Below, in pieces: positions 1 through 6,895 of a DNA stretch of 11,607 nt (position 1 is its first letter; every line of letters begins with the position of its first letter). The stretch lies in assembly GCA_903930095.1 (NCBI GenBank), contig CAIYXE010000665.1, positions 1 through 11,607 of the forward strand. Reading direction: 5' to 3'. Both the position numbers and the translations under genes were made by a program. The notes under the pieces were generated by a model. That model saw only the letters and a program-made list of their open reading frames with translations. It made no database searches and was not told the DNA's origin. This DNA comes from an uncultured Hyphomicrobiales bacterium (lineage in GTDB: Bacteria > Pseudomonadota > Alphaproteobacteria > Rhizobiales > Aestuariivirgaceae).

Positions 1-156
1 CGTGCGGCCCTCGCGGCAGGGCTCTCTGCGACAGCAAAGGACGAGATATCGATCGGTGTGTCGCTGCCTCTCATCACGAGTGACGACGACATCCGCATGG
101 TCGCCGAACGGCTCCTGCAAATGACAGAAGCGCTCGGCAGCTCTGCGGGACGATGA
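1..156 (+). CDS. C-terminal fragment of an unidentified protein, possibly PLP-dependent aminotransferase
   Basis: Frame 1 is open from the window edge to a TGA at 154-156, giving 51 residues with no start in view. The codon choice is GC-rich like the neighbouring genes. The tail contains a short strand followed by SLPLITSDDDI and an amphipathic helix (RMVAERLLQMTEAL). A strand, a T-x-D/E-D/E-D/E-I turn and a final helix is how many fold-type I PLP-dependent aminotransferases end (DegT/DnrJ/EryC1/StrS, class III or class V). That resemblance is a guess from a short segment; the catalytic lysine region is outside the window. The gene converges on the tRNA gene. Coding status is fairly likely, function is not established. 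Confidence 0.5.
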   Translation, partial: RAALAAGLSATAKDEISIGVSLPLITSDDDIRMVAERLLQMTEALGSSAGR

Positions 157-277
157 TACGAGCTTGGCGTCGACTGCGGATGCCGAAAGAGAATACTGGA
201 CCGAAAACGCCCAGCGAAATTCCCGAACTGGTCTATCAGGTTCAATTCATCAGTGGAGAACTGCCAAATAAATCAGA
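157..277. other. Intergenic spacer, nothing recognised
   Basis: This stretch lies between the end of the partial plus-strand gene and the 3' end of the minus-strand tRNA. By count about 49% of bases are G or C, clearly below the adjacent coding DNA. I see no open frame with a ribosome binding site, no GC-rich hairpin followed by a T run on either strand, and no copy of the tRNA 3' end. Confidence 0.6.
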
Positions 278-351
278 TGGCTGGGGGACTAGGATTCGAA
301 CCTAGACTAGCGGAGTCAGAGTCCGCGGTCCTACCGTTAGACGATCCCCCA
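278..351 (-). tRNA. tRNA-Gln (anticodon CTG)
   Basis: Read on the minus strand, the 74-nt gene has a perfect 7-bp acceptor stem (TGGGGGA with TCCCCCA), a T arm of CTAGG-TTCGAAT-CCTAG, and an anticodon arm of GCGGA-CTCTGAC-TCCGC. The loop gives anticodon CTG (plus-strand 317-319), which reads the CAG glutamine codon. The discriminator base is G73, as expected for glutamine tRNAs, and the CCA end is encoded (278-280). It starts 77 bp after the stop of the HerA-like ATPase gene on the same strand, so it may be read from that operon as well as from a promoter of its own in the gap. Confidence 0.96.
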
Positions 352-370
352 ACGGCTGTTTCGTGGGCGG

Positions 371-399
371 TTGATAGCGGCAGAGGGGGGGATGCGCAA
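371..399 (-). promoter_or_regulatory. Possible sigma70 promoter for tRNA-Gln
   Basis: On the minus strand a -35-like TTGCGC (plus 394-399) is separated by exactly 17 bp from a -10-like TATCAA (plus 371-376). The expected start would fall roughly 13 bp ahead of the mature tRNA 5' end. The -35 matches the consensus at only three positions and the -10 at four, so this is a plausible but unproven call. Confidence 0.35.
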
Positions 400-428
400 G
401 AGGATTATCCCCCGCGCTGGATGCCGGT

Positions 429-2342
429 TTAGCTGCGGAACTGGCGGATCAGGCTTTCGAGGCTCTGCTGCTGCTGGGCGGGGGGCTTGCCGGCGAGGGC
501 TGCGGCGGCGTTCGTGCGGGGCGGGGGGGCCTCCGGGGTGGGTGCGGACATCGGGCTGGCCCGGCGAAGTGAGGCGAATCCCTGTGCAACGGGCTGTGGC
601 TGTGGCTCGGCGGCGTGGGGGAGGGGGCCGCCTGGCTGCGGCATGTCGGAGGCTTGCTGGTCGGGTGTGAAGCTCTGGGCGCGCCAGCGCATGACGATCT
701 CGTTGAGGAAGCCCTCGGCGGGGATCTCGCGCGCCCAGCTCTTGGTGACCGAGGCGGTGTTGCTCTTGGGCCATTCACCGGCGGGCAGGATGTCGAACTT
801 GATGCGGGTGGGAATGGCCACGCCCTCGCCGAAGGTGATCGCCTCGCCGGTTCCCATGGTGGGCATGAACTCGAGCAGGCTTCCCGCGGCATCGGAAATT
901 CCGGCGCGCAGGATCTGCTGGTCGCGCTCATTGGCAAGGCGCATGGCGAAGATGGTGTTGCACTGGGAGAGGATGGTGGCGTCCAGTTCCGCCGGGCGCT
1001 GCGACACGATGCAGAGCGAGATGCCGTATTTGCGGCCCTCCTTGGCGATGCGCGAGATGGCGCGCTTGGTCGGCTCGAAGCCGAGCGTCTTGTCGACCGG
1101 CACGTAGCGGTGGGCTTCCTCGCAGACGAAGGTCAAGGGCACCTGGCCGGCGTTCCAGACGCCGAAGTCGAAGGCGAGCCGCGCCAGCACCGACACCACG
1201 ACGTTGATGATCTCTGAGGGAAGCCCGCCAAGCTCCAGGATGGCGATCGGCTTGCCGTTGACGGGAATGCGGAACAGCCGCGAGAGCACCTGGGACATGG
1301 TGTCCTGGATGGTGAGCGAGCCGAACATGAAGGCATAGCGCTGGTCGCGGCTGATCGATTCGAGCCTTGCCTTCAGCCGCTTGTAGGGGGCGAGCTCGCC
1401 GCGCAGGTCCAGCTTGCCGATATGCTCATCGAGGATGCCGATGAGGTCGGAGGTGCGGTAGGGCACGGGCGTGTCGACGCCCAGCGCGCCGGGCTCCACC
1501 GGATCCCTGTGGCGCTGCAGCGGGCTGCGGTCGCGCCGTTGGTTGTTCATATAGCGTGCCTTGGCGATGGGGATCAGCTCGCGCAGCACCTCGATGTCGG
1601 TCTCGCGGTTGGGCTGCTGGCCAATGAGGATCTCGACGATCTCCTCGAAGTTGAGCAGCCAGAACGGCAGGTGCATGTTGGACGGGCCGATCACCTCGGC
1701 CAGTTCGCCGAAGGCGTGGGCGTATTCGCGGTGCACGTCGAGCAGCAGCACGTGCGCCTGCGGGTTCTTTTCGAGGATGCGCCGCAGGATCAGCGCGACG
1801 GTGCAGGACTTGCCGGTGCCGGTGGAGCCCAGGATGGCGAAGTGCTTGCCCAGCATCTCGTCGATCTTGACCATCGCGGGGATGGCAGGCTCCTGCGCGA
1901 TGTGGCCGACGCGAATGGCGGATTCCGTGTCGCAGGCATAGGCCTTGCCCAGTTCCTCCGTCGATGCCCGGTAAAGGATATCGCCGAGCGAGGGATAGCA
2001 GGAGACGCCACGCCGGAAGGACATTGGAAATCCGTCCGCGTCCTTGGTCAGCTCGCCGAAGAACTCCACCTCGATGATGCGCAGTTCCTGCTCCTCGCCT
2101 GCATGCGACGGCATGGGAGAGGACAGTGCGGAGACCATGCAGAGCGACACCGAGCGCGGCGTATCCACCCGGAGCAGCGTGCCGATCTCCGGCGTGCGCT
2201 TGGGCTGGAGCCCGTCATCACCGTCGATCAGGATCACGGCATGCGCGCCGGTGACCGCAACGATGCGGCCGACGCGGTCCTGCGGATGAAGCCTGGTTCG
2301 TGCGGGGGGCTCGATCGTGGCGTGGGAGAGGTTCATCGTCAT
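429..2342 (-). CDS. HerA-like (DUF87) hexameric ATPase
   Basis: A 637-residue P-loop ATPase of the HerA/FtsK superfamily (HerA, COG0433-like), presumably a ring motor acting on DNA. Residues about 17-115 look like the HAS-barrel of HerA proteins (DRVGRIVAVTGAHAVILID). Walker A is GSTGTGKS at 172-179, followed by LLLDVHREY. Walker B is FVCEEAHRYVP near 405-415 and a sensor-like SQRPAELD lies at 447-454. A basic stretch RISRIAKEGRKYG (about 430-440) may supply the arginine finger. After about 560 comes a Pro/Ala/Gln-rich low-complexity tail ending in QQQQSLESLIRQFRS. An in-frame TTG at 2351 overlaps the upstream kinase stop, but the ATG at 2342, with GAGA just ahead, is the better start. No NurA nuclease or Sir2 partner is visible nearby. 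The family is clear; the cellular role is not. Confidence 0.88.
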   Translation of the reverse strand: MTMNLSHATIEPPARTRLHPQDRVGRIVAVTGAHAVILIDGDDGLQPKRTPEIGTLLRVDTPRSVSLCMVSALSSPMPSHAGEEQELRIIEVEFFGELTKDADGFPMSFRRGVSCYPSLGDILYRASTEELGKAYACDTESAIRVGHIAQEPAIPAMVKIDEMLGKHFAILGSTGTGKSCTVALILRRILEKNPQAHVLLLDVHREYAHAFGELAEVIGPSNMHLPFWLLNFEEIVEILIGQQPNRETDIEVLRELIPIAKARYMNNQRRDRSPLQRHRDPVEPGALGVDTPVPYRTSDLIGILDEHIGKLDLRGELAPYKRLKARLESISRDQRYAFMFGSLTIQDTMSQVLSRLFRIPVNGKPIAILELGGLPSEIINVVVSVLARLAFDFGVWNAGQVPLTFVCEEAHRYVPVDKTLGFEPTKRAISRIAKEGRKYGISLCIVSQRPAELDATILSQCNTIFAMRLANERDQQILRAGISDAAGSLLEFMPTMGTGEAITFGEGVAIPTRIKFDILPAGEWPKSNTASVTKSWAREIPAEGFLNEIVMRWRAQSFTPDQQASDMPQPGGPLPHAAEPQPQPVAQGFASLRRASPMSAPTPEAPPPRTNAAAALAGKPPAQQQQSLESLIRQFRS

Positions 2343-2347
2343 GGGTC

Positions 2348-3199
2348 TCAATGCAGGTTGTTGCCGCCGCCCGTGCCGCGCACGGTGGGGAGGTTGATGG
2401 TGACGCGCGTGCCGCGTCCCTTTTCGGACTCGATCCTGAGTTCGCCGCCGTGCATGCGGGTCAGCGCATAGGCGATCGGCAGCCCAAGCCCCGTGCCTTC
2501 GTGGCGCTTGTTGAAGCCGGTGTCGATCTGGCCGAAGGGCCTGAGCGCGGTCTCGATCTCGCCGGGCGACATGCCGATGCCGGTGTCCGTCACGGTGATG
2601 GCGGCGCGGTCCTCGTCGAGAACCAGCGCCTCGACGCTGACACGCCCCTTCTCCGGCGTGAATTTGACGGCATTGCCGAGGAGGTTGATGAGGATCTGCT
2701 TCAGGCGCAGCCCGTCGCCGAGCAGCAGGGGAAGGTTGCGGTCCACCTGGCAGTTGACGGCGATGTATTTCTCGCGCGCCTTCGCCTCGACGATCAGCAG
2801 GCAGGAGGAGAGGATGGGCGGGAATTCGACCGGTTCCTTCTCCACCGACAGCTTGCCGGCCTGGATCTTCGACACGTCGAGGATCGAATTGATGAGTTCG
2901 AGCAGGTGCTCTGCTGCCTGCTTGATGTAGCCGGTGTACTGGTGCGACTTCTCGGCGTCGGTGATGGTGCGGGTATGCAGCATGTCTGAGAAGCCGATGA
3001 TGGCGTTGAGCGGCGTTCTCAGTTCATGGCTCATGTTGGCGATGAACTCGGACTTGGCCTTGGAGGCGAGTTCCGCATCCACCTTGGCGGCATGCAGTGC
3101 AACCGCCTGCTTCTTCTGGGTGAGTGCCAGGCCCAGATGGTCCGAGTAATCGCCGATGAGCGAGTCTTCCTTGAACCACTTCGGACCAAATGTACGCAT
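2348..3199 (-). CDS. Soluble sensor histidine kinase
   Basis: A 283-residue two-component kinase with a HisKA dimerisation domain and a HATPase domain. The H-box is [15 protein letters not shown] with phospho-accepting His58. The N-box is [11 protein letters not shown] near 170-180, G1 is DTGIG at 205-209, LRPFGQID lies at 219-226 and G2 is GTGLGL at 235-240, so all catalytic motifs are present. The roughly 50 residues before the H-box are hydrophilic and helical; there is no membrane segment, signal peptide or recognisable PAS or GAF domain, so it is probably cytosolic. The HisKA type resembles the PleC/DivJ/PdhS group of alphaproteobacteria (by eye). The ATG at 3199 follows an AGGGG Shine-Dalgarno at a 7-nt spacing. 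The stop is 5 nt before the HerA-like ATPase start. No response regulator is encoded in the window. Confidence 0.92.
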   Translation of the reverse strand: MRTFGPKWFKEDSLIGDYSDHLGLALTQKKQAVALHAAKVDAELASKAKSEFIANMSHELRTPLNAIIGFSDMLHTRTITDAEKSHQYTGYIKQAAEHLLELINSILDVSKIQAGKLSVEKEPVEFPPILSSCLLIVEAKAREKYIAVNCQVDRNLPLLLGDGLRLKQILINLLGNAVKFTPEKGRVSVEALVLDEDRAAITVTDTGIGMSPGEIETALRPFGQIDTGFNKRHEGTGLGLPIAYALTRMHGGELRIESEKGRGTRVTINLPTVRGTGGGNNLH

Positions 3200-3243
3200 G
3201 ACAAAACCCCTGAGGTGGCTTTTCTATGGGTTCACGCGTCAAT

Positions 3244-3259
3244 GCCGGGTTAACCCGGC
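3244..3259. repeat. Perfect 16-bp palindrome in divergent promoter region
   Basis: GCCGGGTTAACCCGGC is fully self-complementary with no spacer. It lies in the 177-bp gap between the kinase gene (start 3199, minus) and the ppx gene (start 3377, plus), 45 bp ahead of the kinase start codon. A symmetric site in this position fits an operator for a dimeric regulator acting on one or both genes. The binding protein cannot be named from sequence. Confidence 0.6.
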
Positions 3260-3285
3260 GGCGGGCCGCGGCAACCATATTTTCT

Positions 3286-3313
3286 TTGAGGCAGCGCGCG
3301 AACCTGTTACATT
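3286..3313 (+). promoter_or_regulatory. Possible sigma70 promoter for ppx-rlmE
   Basis: TTGAGG (3286-3291) and TACATT (3308-3313) are separated by 16 bp and each matches four of six consensus positions. A start near 3320 would give a leader of about 57 nt to the first ATG or 100 nt to the ATG at 3422. The 16-bp palindrome sits upstream of the -35. Assigned by eye only. Confidence 0.35.
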
Positions 3314-3376
3314 CGGCTTAACGCAATGATTGCAGGAACAGCCGCCGCCGCTCCGGTTTTCCGTTGAGCGCGGGGC

Positions 3377-4474
3377 ATGTTCCCGAAAGGTTTGGACGTG
3401 GATGCGACCATGAGGCCGGGCATGAACCGGTCACGGCGCAAACCGGCCGGTGATGGGCATTCCGCCCAGCGCAGGTCCGTCTCGCGCGAGCAGCCGCCGG
3501 GCGGGCTATATGGCGCGCTCGATCTCGGCACGAACAATTGCCGGCTGCTGATCGCCACGCCATCGCAAAATGGTTTCTCGGTGGTTGACGCATTCTCCCG
3601 CATTGTGCGGCTGGGCGAGAGGCTCGCCCAGACCGGCCGCCTCAGCGACGAGGCGATGGCGCGCACCATTGACGCGCTCAGGGTCTGTGCCAACAAGCTG
3701 CGCTGGCGCAATGTGGAAAAGGTGCGGCTGGTTGCCACCGAGGCCTGCCGCATGGCCGGCAACGGCCCCGACTTCATCGCCCGCGTGCGGGAGGAGACGG
3801 GCCTTCGCCTCGAGATCATCGACCGTGAGACGGAAGCCGGGCTTGCCGCCGTGGGCGCGGAACCGCTGGTGGACGGTGAGGCCGAGACGGCACTGGTGTT
3901 CGACATCGGCGGCGGCTCCACGGAGGTCCTGTGGATGCGGCGCAACGGCCAGCGCTTCGAGACCGTGGCGTGGACCTCGCTCGCCGCCGGCGTCGTCACG
4001 ATTTCGGAGCAGTTCGGCGGCGGCGTGGACGTCACACCGCAGTCCTTCGCGGCGATGCGCGATCATCTTCGTCCCATGCTGCGCGAGTTCGCGGGCCGGG
4101 TATCGGCGGCGAACGGCGGGCGGCCGCCCGTGCCATCGCATCTCCTCGGCACGTCCGGAACGGTGACGACGATTGCAGGCGTGCAGCTGGGTCTCCAGCG
4201 CTACGACCGTTCGCGTGTCGATGGCTGCTGGCTGAACAGCGCCGACATTGGCGCCGTCACCGCGCGCCTGCTCAGCGCCAGCTATGAGCAGCGTGCCGCA
4301 AATCCCTGTATCGGACGCGAGCGCGCCGACCTCGTTCTGGCGGGCTGCGCGATTCTGGAGGAAATCCGCCTCGCCTTCCCGGCGGAGCGCATCCGGGTGG
4401 CGGACAGGGGCCTGCGCGAGGGCATCCTCACCCTGCTGATGAAGCAGGACGGCACCTATGGGAGGAGCCGGTGA
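3377..4474 (+). CDS. ppx: Ppx/GppA family phosphatase (exopolyphosphatase / pppGpp phosphatase type)
   Basis: A 365-residue member of the ASKHA-fold Ppx/GppA family, which removes terminal phosphate from polyphosphate or converts pppGpp to ppGpp. Visible motifs: phosphate-1 loop DLGTNNCRLLI (49-59), ETEAGLA (151-157) with a likely catalytic glutamate, phosphate-2 loop DIGGGSTEV (176-184), GTSGTVTTIAG (258-268), RERADLVLAG (314-323) and ADRGLREGIL near the end. It carries only the two-lobed catalytic core and lacks the C-terminal HD-like region of E. coli Ppx (about 500 residues). The first 43 residues are basic and poorly ordered. Starts at 3377, 3410 and 3422 are possible; 3422 has the best Shine-Dalgarno (GAGG, 6-nt spacing) and would give 350 residues. 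It overlaps rlmE by 4 nt. Substrate preference cannot be read from sequence, so the symbol is tentative. Confidence 0.88.
   Translation: MFPKGLDVDATMRPGMNRSRRKPAGDGHSAQRRSVSREQPPGGLYGALDLGTNNCRLLIATPSQNGFSVVDAFSRIVRLGERLAQTGRLSDEAMARTIDALRVCANKLRWRNVEKVRLVATEACRMAGNGPDFIARVREETGLRLEIIDRETEAGLAAVGAEPLVDGEAETALVFDIGGGSTEVLWMRRNGQRFETVAWTSLAAGVVTISEQFGGGVDVTPQSFAAMRDHLRPMLREFAGRVSAANGGRPPVPSHLLGTSGTVTTIAGVQLGLQRYDRSRVDGCWLNSADIGAVTARLLSASYEQRAANPCIGRERADLVLAGCAILEEIRLAFPAERIRVADRGLREGILTLLMKQDGTYGRSR
3412..3415 (+). promoter_or_regulatory. Shine-Dalgarno favouring the ppx start at 3422
   Basis: GAGG lies 6 nt ahead of the ATG at 3422. The more upstream in-frame ATGs at 3377 and 3410 have weaker or badly spaced purine tracts. 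If ribosomes use 3422, the protein loses 15 residues ahead of an already unstructured leader and no conserved motif. Confidence 0.4.
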
Positions 4475-5166
4475 GCCGCCCGGGCAGCGGCAAGAAGCCG
4501 GGCATGCGCCTCAAGGTGCGCGTCAAGACCGGCAAGGGCCGCACTGTGTCGCAGAAGAATTGGCTCGAACGCCAGTTGAACGATCCTTACGTGCAGGAGG
4601 CCCGCAAGCTTGGCTACCGCTCGCGCGCCGCCTTCAAGCTGATCGAGATCGACGACAAGTACCGTTTCCTCAAGCCCGGCGGCCGGATCGTGGACCTGGG
4701 TGCCGCACCCGGCGGCTGGAGCCAGGTGGCGGTGAAGCGCGTCAAGGCGGAGGAGGGCAAGGGCCGCGTCATCGCCATCGATATGCATGGCATGGATCCC
4801 ATTCCCTCCGTCACCATCTTCAAGAAGGACTTCCTCGAGGAGGATGCCCCCGCCCTGCTGATCGAGGCGCTGGGGGGCGAGAAGGCCGATTGCGTGCTCT
4901 CCGACATGGCCGCCCATGCCACGGGCCACCGCCAGACCGACCACATCCAGATCATGACCCTTGCGGAAGCTGGCTATGACTTCGCCAGGCAGGTGCTGAA
5001 GCCCGGCGGCACCTATCTCGCCAAGGTGCTGCGCGGCGGCACGGAAGGGGAGATGCTGAAGTTGATGAAGAAGGACTTTGCCACCGTCCGCCACGTGAAG
5101 CCGATGGCCAGCCGGGACGATTCCGCAGAGCTCTTCGTTCTGGCGACGGGCTTCCGCGGCAACTGA
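4471..5166 (+). CDS. rlmE: 23S rRNA (uridine-2552-2'-O)-methyltransferase RlmE
   Basis: A 231-residue RlmE (FtsJ/RrmJ) homologue that uses S-adenosylmethionine to 2'-O-methylate U2552 of 23S rRNA in the A loop during late 50S assembly. The SAM-binding motif is VDLGAAPGGWSQ (74-85). The K-D-K-E tetrad is complete: K56 in SRAAFKL, D145 in LSDMAAH, K185 in YLAKVLRG and E220 in DDSAELFVLATGF, corresponding to E. coli K38, D124, K164 and E199. The first 30 residues are a very basic extension (KKPGMRLKVRVKTGKGRT) compared with E. coli, probably contacting rRNA. Translation starts at a GTG that overlaps the ppx stop (GTGA), with GGAGG just upstream, so the two genes are very likely translationally coupled. 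Confidence 0.96.
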   Translation: MSRPGSGKKPGMRLKVRVKTGKGRTVSQKNWLERQLNDPYVQEARKLGYRSRAAFKLIEIDDKYRFLKPGGRIVDLGAAPGGWSQVAVKRVKAEEGKGRVIAIDMHGMDPIPSVTIFKKDFLEEDAPALLIEALGGEKADCVLSDMAAHATGHRQTDHIQIMTLAEAGYDFARQVLKPGGTYLAKVLRGGTEGEMLKLMKKDFATVRHVKPMASRDDSAELFVLATGFRGN

Positions 5167-5270
5167 CGGGCGGCGTTTTGTTCGGCTGATCGTCCGGCGC
5201 TCCAGAATCCGGCTTCAACCCTGGCGGTACATGCGCTACTCTTTCTTATCCAGGGGAAGGGGCGCGGGTC

Positions 5271-6086
5271 ATGGCGGAGATCGGGCAGAGGACGCAACGG
5301 CAATGGCGGCTGGCGCTGTGCACGGTGATGATGGCCGCCGCACTGGCTGCGGGCCCATTCTCCGCTCCCTCCCTTGCCGCAGCGCCAGCCTCGCTTGAGG
5401 AAGTGCTGACCGCACTTGCCCCGCCCCCTTCGGCTGAGGCGCTGGCGCAGATTCCGGACAAGGGCCGCAAGCTGCTGGCGCTCAGAAGCTATGTGCGCGC
5501 CGGAGCGGCACTGGCGGAGCGCTGGAGCTGGACGGATGCCGAGATCAAGGCCTTCGAAGGTTCGCCCGCGCAGAAGGCGCTCCTGGCCGAGGTCGACGCC
5601 GTCAAGGCGCATTTCAGGGACGCCAATCCGGGCCGTGAACTCTATGTCCACGGCACCACGCGCAGCCTCGATGAACAGATCGCCAAGTGGAATTCCAATG
5701 AATCCGTCGGGGCCGCAGCAGCTGAGATGCAGGCCGCCTTCGCTGCTGCCTTCGGCGAGGCAGGCGCCGTGCCGGACCCCAAGAAGCTGGCCCAGTGGCT
5801 CCGTGGCTACCAGCCCTCGAAGCGCCCCAACCTCGCCGCGCCGGGCATGACTCTCCACGGCCGGGCCAGCGCCATCGACTTCCAGGTCATGCTGGACGGG
5901 CGCATCCATGCTGGTGCCAACGGCAAGCAGGTGGAAAGCGTCTGGCGGGCCGAAGGCTGGGACCAGAAGCTGAAGGCCAGCATCACGGCAGCCGGACCCT
6001 CCTTCGTCGGACCGCTCGCCAATCCGGACGAGCCCTGGCACTATGACTATTATCCCAAGTCGGATTCAGCGGCCGCCACAGAGTGA
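5271..6086 (+). CDS. Secreted M15-like D-Ala-D-Ala peptidase, divergent
   Basis: A 271-residue protein with an N-terminal basic stretch (RTQRQWR), a hydrophobic core (about 14-30) and a likely signal peptidase site after an Ala-rich run (APSLAAAPA), so it is probably periplasmic. The C-terminal half carries a degenerate form of the VanX/VanY/DdpX (M15) zinc site: T-x-H-x-x-A-x-A-x-D at 194-203 (H196, D203) in place of SxHxxGxAxD, and EPWH at 254-257 with catalytic E254 and zinc-binding H257. R131 in GTTRSLDEQ matches the arginine of the family's YRS motif. Expected activity is cleavage of D-Ala-containing peptidoglycan peptides, but this is inferred. A purine-rich tract (GGGGAAGGGG) precedes the ATG. 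The gene follows rlmE by 104 bp on the same strand and converges on cysA with only 19 bp between stops. Confidence 0.75.
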   Translation: MAEIGQRTQRQWRLALCTVMMAAALAAGPFSAPSLAAAPASLEEVLTALAPPPSAEALAQIPDKGRKLLALRSYVRAGAALAERWSWTDAEIKAFEGSPAQKALLAEVDAVKAHFRDANPGRELYVHGTTRSLDEQIAKWNSNESVGAAAAEMQAAFAAAFGEAGAVPDPKKLAQWLRGYQPSKRPNLAAPGMTLHGRASAIDFQVMLDGRIHAGANGKQVESVWRAEGWDQKLKASITAAGPSFVGPLANPDEPWHYDYYPKSDSAAATE

Positions 6087-6105
6087 TCGACGGGTAAACT
6101 GTTTC

Positions 6106-6876
6106 TCACTCCGCTGCCGCCCCAAGTTGTGGGACGCGCGGCCGGTGAGCGATGCCTTCGATGAAGGAAGCGATGAAGGTTGTTGCGGGACGTTGCAATA
6201 TGTCTTCGGCAGTCCCCACCTGCTCGATCACGCCATTGTTGAGGATGGCGATGCGATCGGCGAGTTCGAAGGCCTCGTCCTGGTCATGCGTCACGAACAG
6301 GGTTGTGTGGCCGATGCGCCGGTGCAGGTCCTTCAGCCATTTGCGGAGGTCTTTCCGGACGCGGGCATCGAGCGCGCCGAAGGGTTCATCAAGCAGCAGC
6401 ACGCGCGGCTCGATGGCGAGTGCGCGCGCCAGCGCCACGCGCTGGCGCTGGCCGCCCGAGAGCTGGGCGGGATAGCGCGTCTCGAGCCCTTCGAGCTGCA
6501 CGAGGCTCAGCAGCTCGCTGACCTTCCGCCGGATTGCCTCCGGGGAGGGCCGCGACGCGCGGGGCCTGGCCCTGAGCCCGAAGGAGACGTTTTCGAAGAC
6601 CCGCATGTGGCGGAACAGCGCATAGTGCTGGAACACGAAGCCGATGCGCCGCTCGCGGAGAGACAGGCCGTTGGCGTCGATGTCGCCAAAGAAGACGTGG
6701 CCGCCATCAGCCTGCTCGAGCCCGGCGACGGCGCGCAGCAGCGTGGTCTTGCCGGAGCCCGAAGGCCCCAGAAGGGCGACGAGTTCGCCCGCCGCGATAT
6801 CGAGCGATACGCTCTTCAGCGCCGGATAGCGGCCGAAATTCTTTTCGAGGTCTTGGACCCGCACGGGTACGGACAT
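6106..6876 (-). CDS. cysA: Sulfate/thiosulfate ABC transporter ATP-binding protein CysA, short form
   Basis: A 256-residue ABC ATPase that powers sulfate import with CysT and CysW. Walker A is GPSGSGKT (37-44), the Q-loop is [12 protein letters not shown] (Q83), the signature is [15 protein letters not shown] (from 139), Walker B with D-loop is [11 protein letters not shown] (160-170) and the switch histidine is H197 in VTHDQDEA. All ATPase motifs are intact. The protein ends 25 residues after FIASFIEG, whereas typical proteobacterial CysA continues for roughly 80-100 more residues as a TOBE-like regulatory domain. The ATG at 6876 has AGGGAG at an 8-nt spacing; the open frame extends upstream into cysW but without homology. 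It is the last gene of the sulfate operon, 19 bp after cysW. Function rests on both sequence and operon context. Confidence 0.92.
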   Translation of the reverse strand: MSVPVRVQDLEKNFGRYPALKSVSLDIAAGELVALLGPSGSGKTTLLRAVAGLEQADGGHVFFGDIDANGLSLRERRIGFVFQHYALFRHMRVFENVSFGLRARPRASRPSPEAIRRKVSELLSLVQLEGLETRYPAQLSGGQRQRVALARALAIEPRVLLLDEPFGALDARVRKDLRKWLKDLHRRIGHTTLFVTHDQDEAFELADRIAILNNGVIEQVGTAEDILQRPATTFIASFIEGIAHRPRVPQLGAAAE

Positions 6877-6884
6877 TCGTTTTA

Positions 6885-6890
6885 CTCCCT
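6885..6890 (-). promoter_or_regulatory. Shine-Dalgarno setting the cysA start
   Basis: AGGGAG on the minus strand, 8 nt before the ATG at 6876. It supports this start over the longer open frame that runs back through cysW, and it lies in the 19-bp cysW-cysA gap. Confidence 0.65.
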
Positions 6891-6895
6891 GAGAT

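Noticed and set aside
278..351. tRNA-Gln as the insertion site of a genomic island
   Set aside because: The tRNA 3' end faces the less GC-rich spacer, but there is no integrase, no direct repeat of the tRNA 3' end, and the gene fragment at 1-156 has about 63% GC, like the rest.
2343..2351. TTG start for the HerA-like ATPase overlapping the kinase stop
   Set aside because: The ATG at 2342 is only three codons downstream and lies just after GAGA; the extra residues carry no conserved sequence. It cannot be fully excluded.
1422..2471. A 349-codon plus-strand open frame opposite the HerA-like ATPase gene
   Set aside because: It is an antisense shadow of a high-GC gene whose minus-strand product has complete Walker motifs; the plus-strand translation has no recognisable domain and no ribosome binding site.
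3250..3320. CtrA binding site (TTAA-N7-TTAA) in the kinase-ppx gap
   Set aside because: TTAA occurs at 3250 and near 3318 but no pair has the 7-bp spacing.
5013..6041. A 342-codon minus-strand open frame opposite rlmE and the M15-like gene
   Set aside because: It crosses two well-supported plus-strand genes and the gap between them, and its translation shows no family motif.
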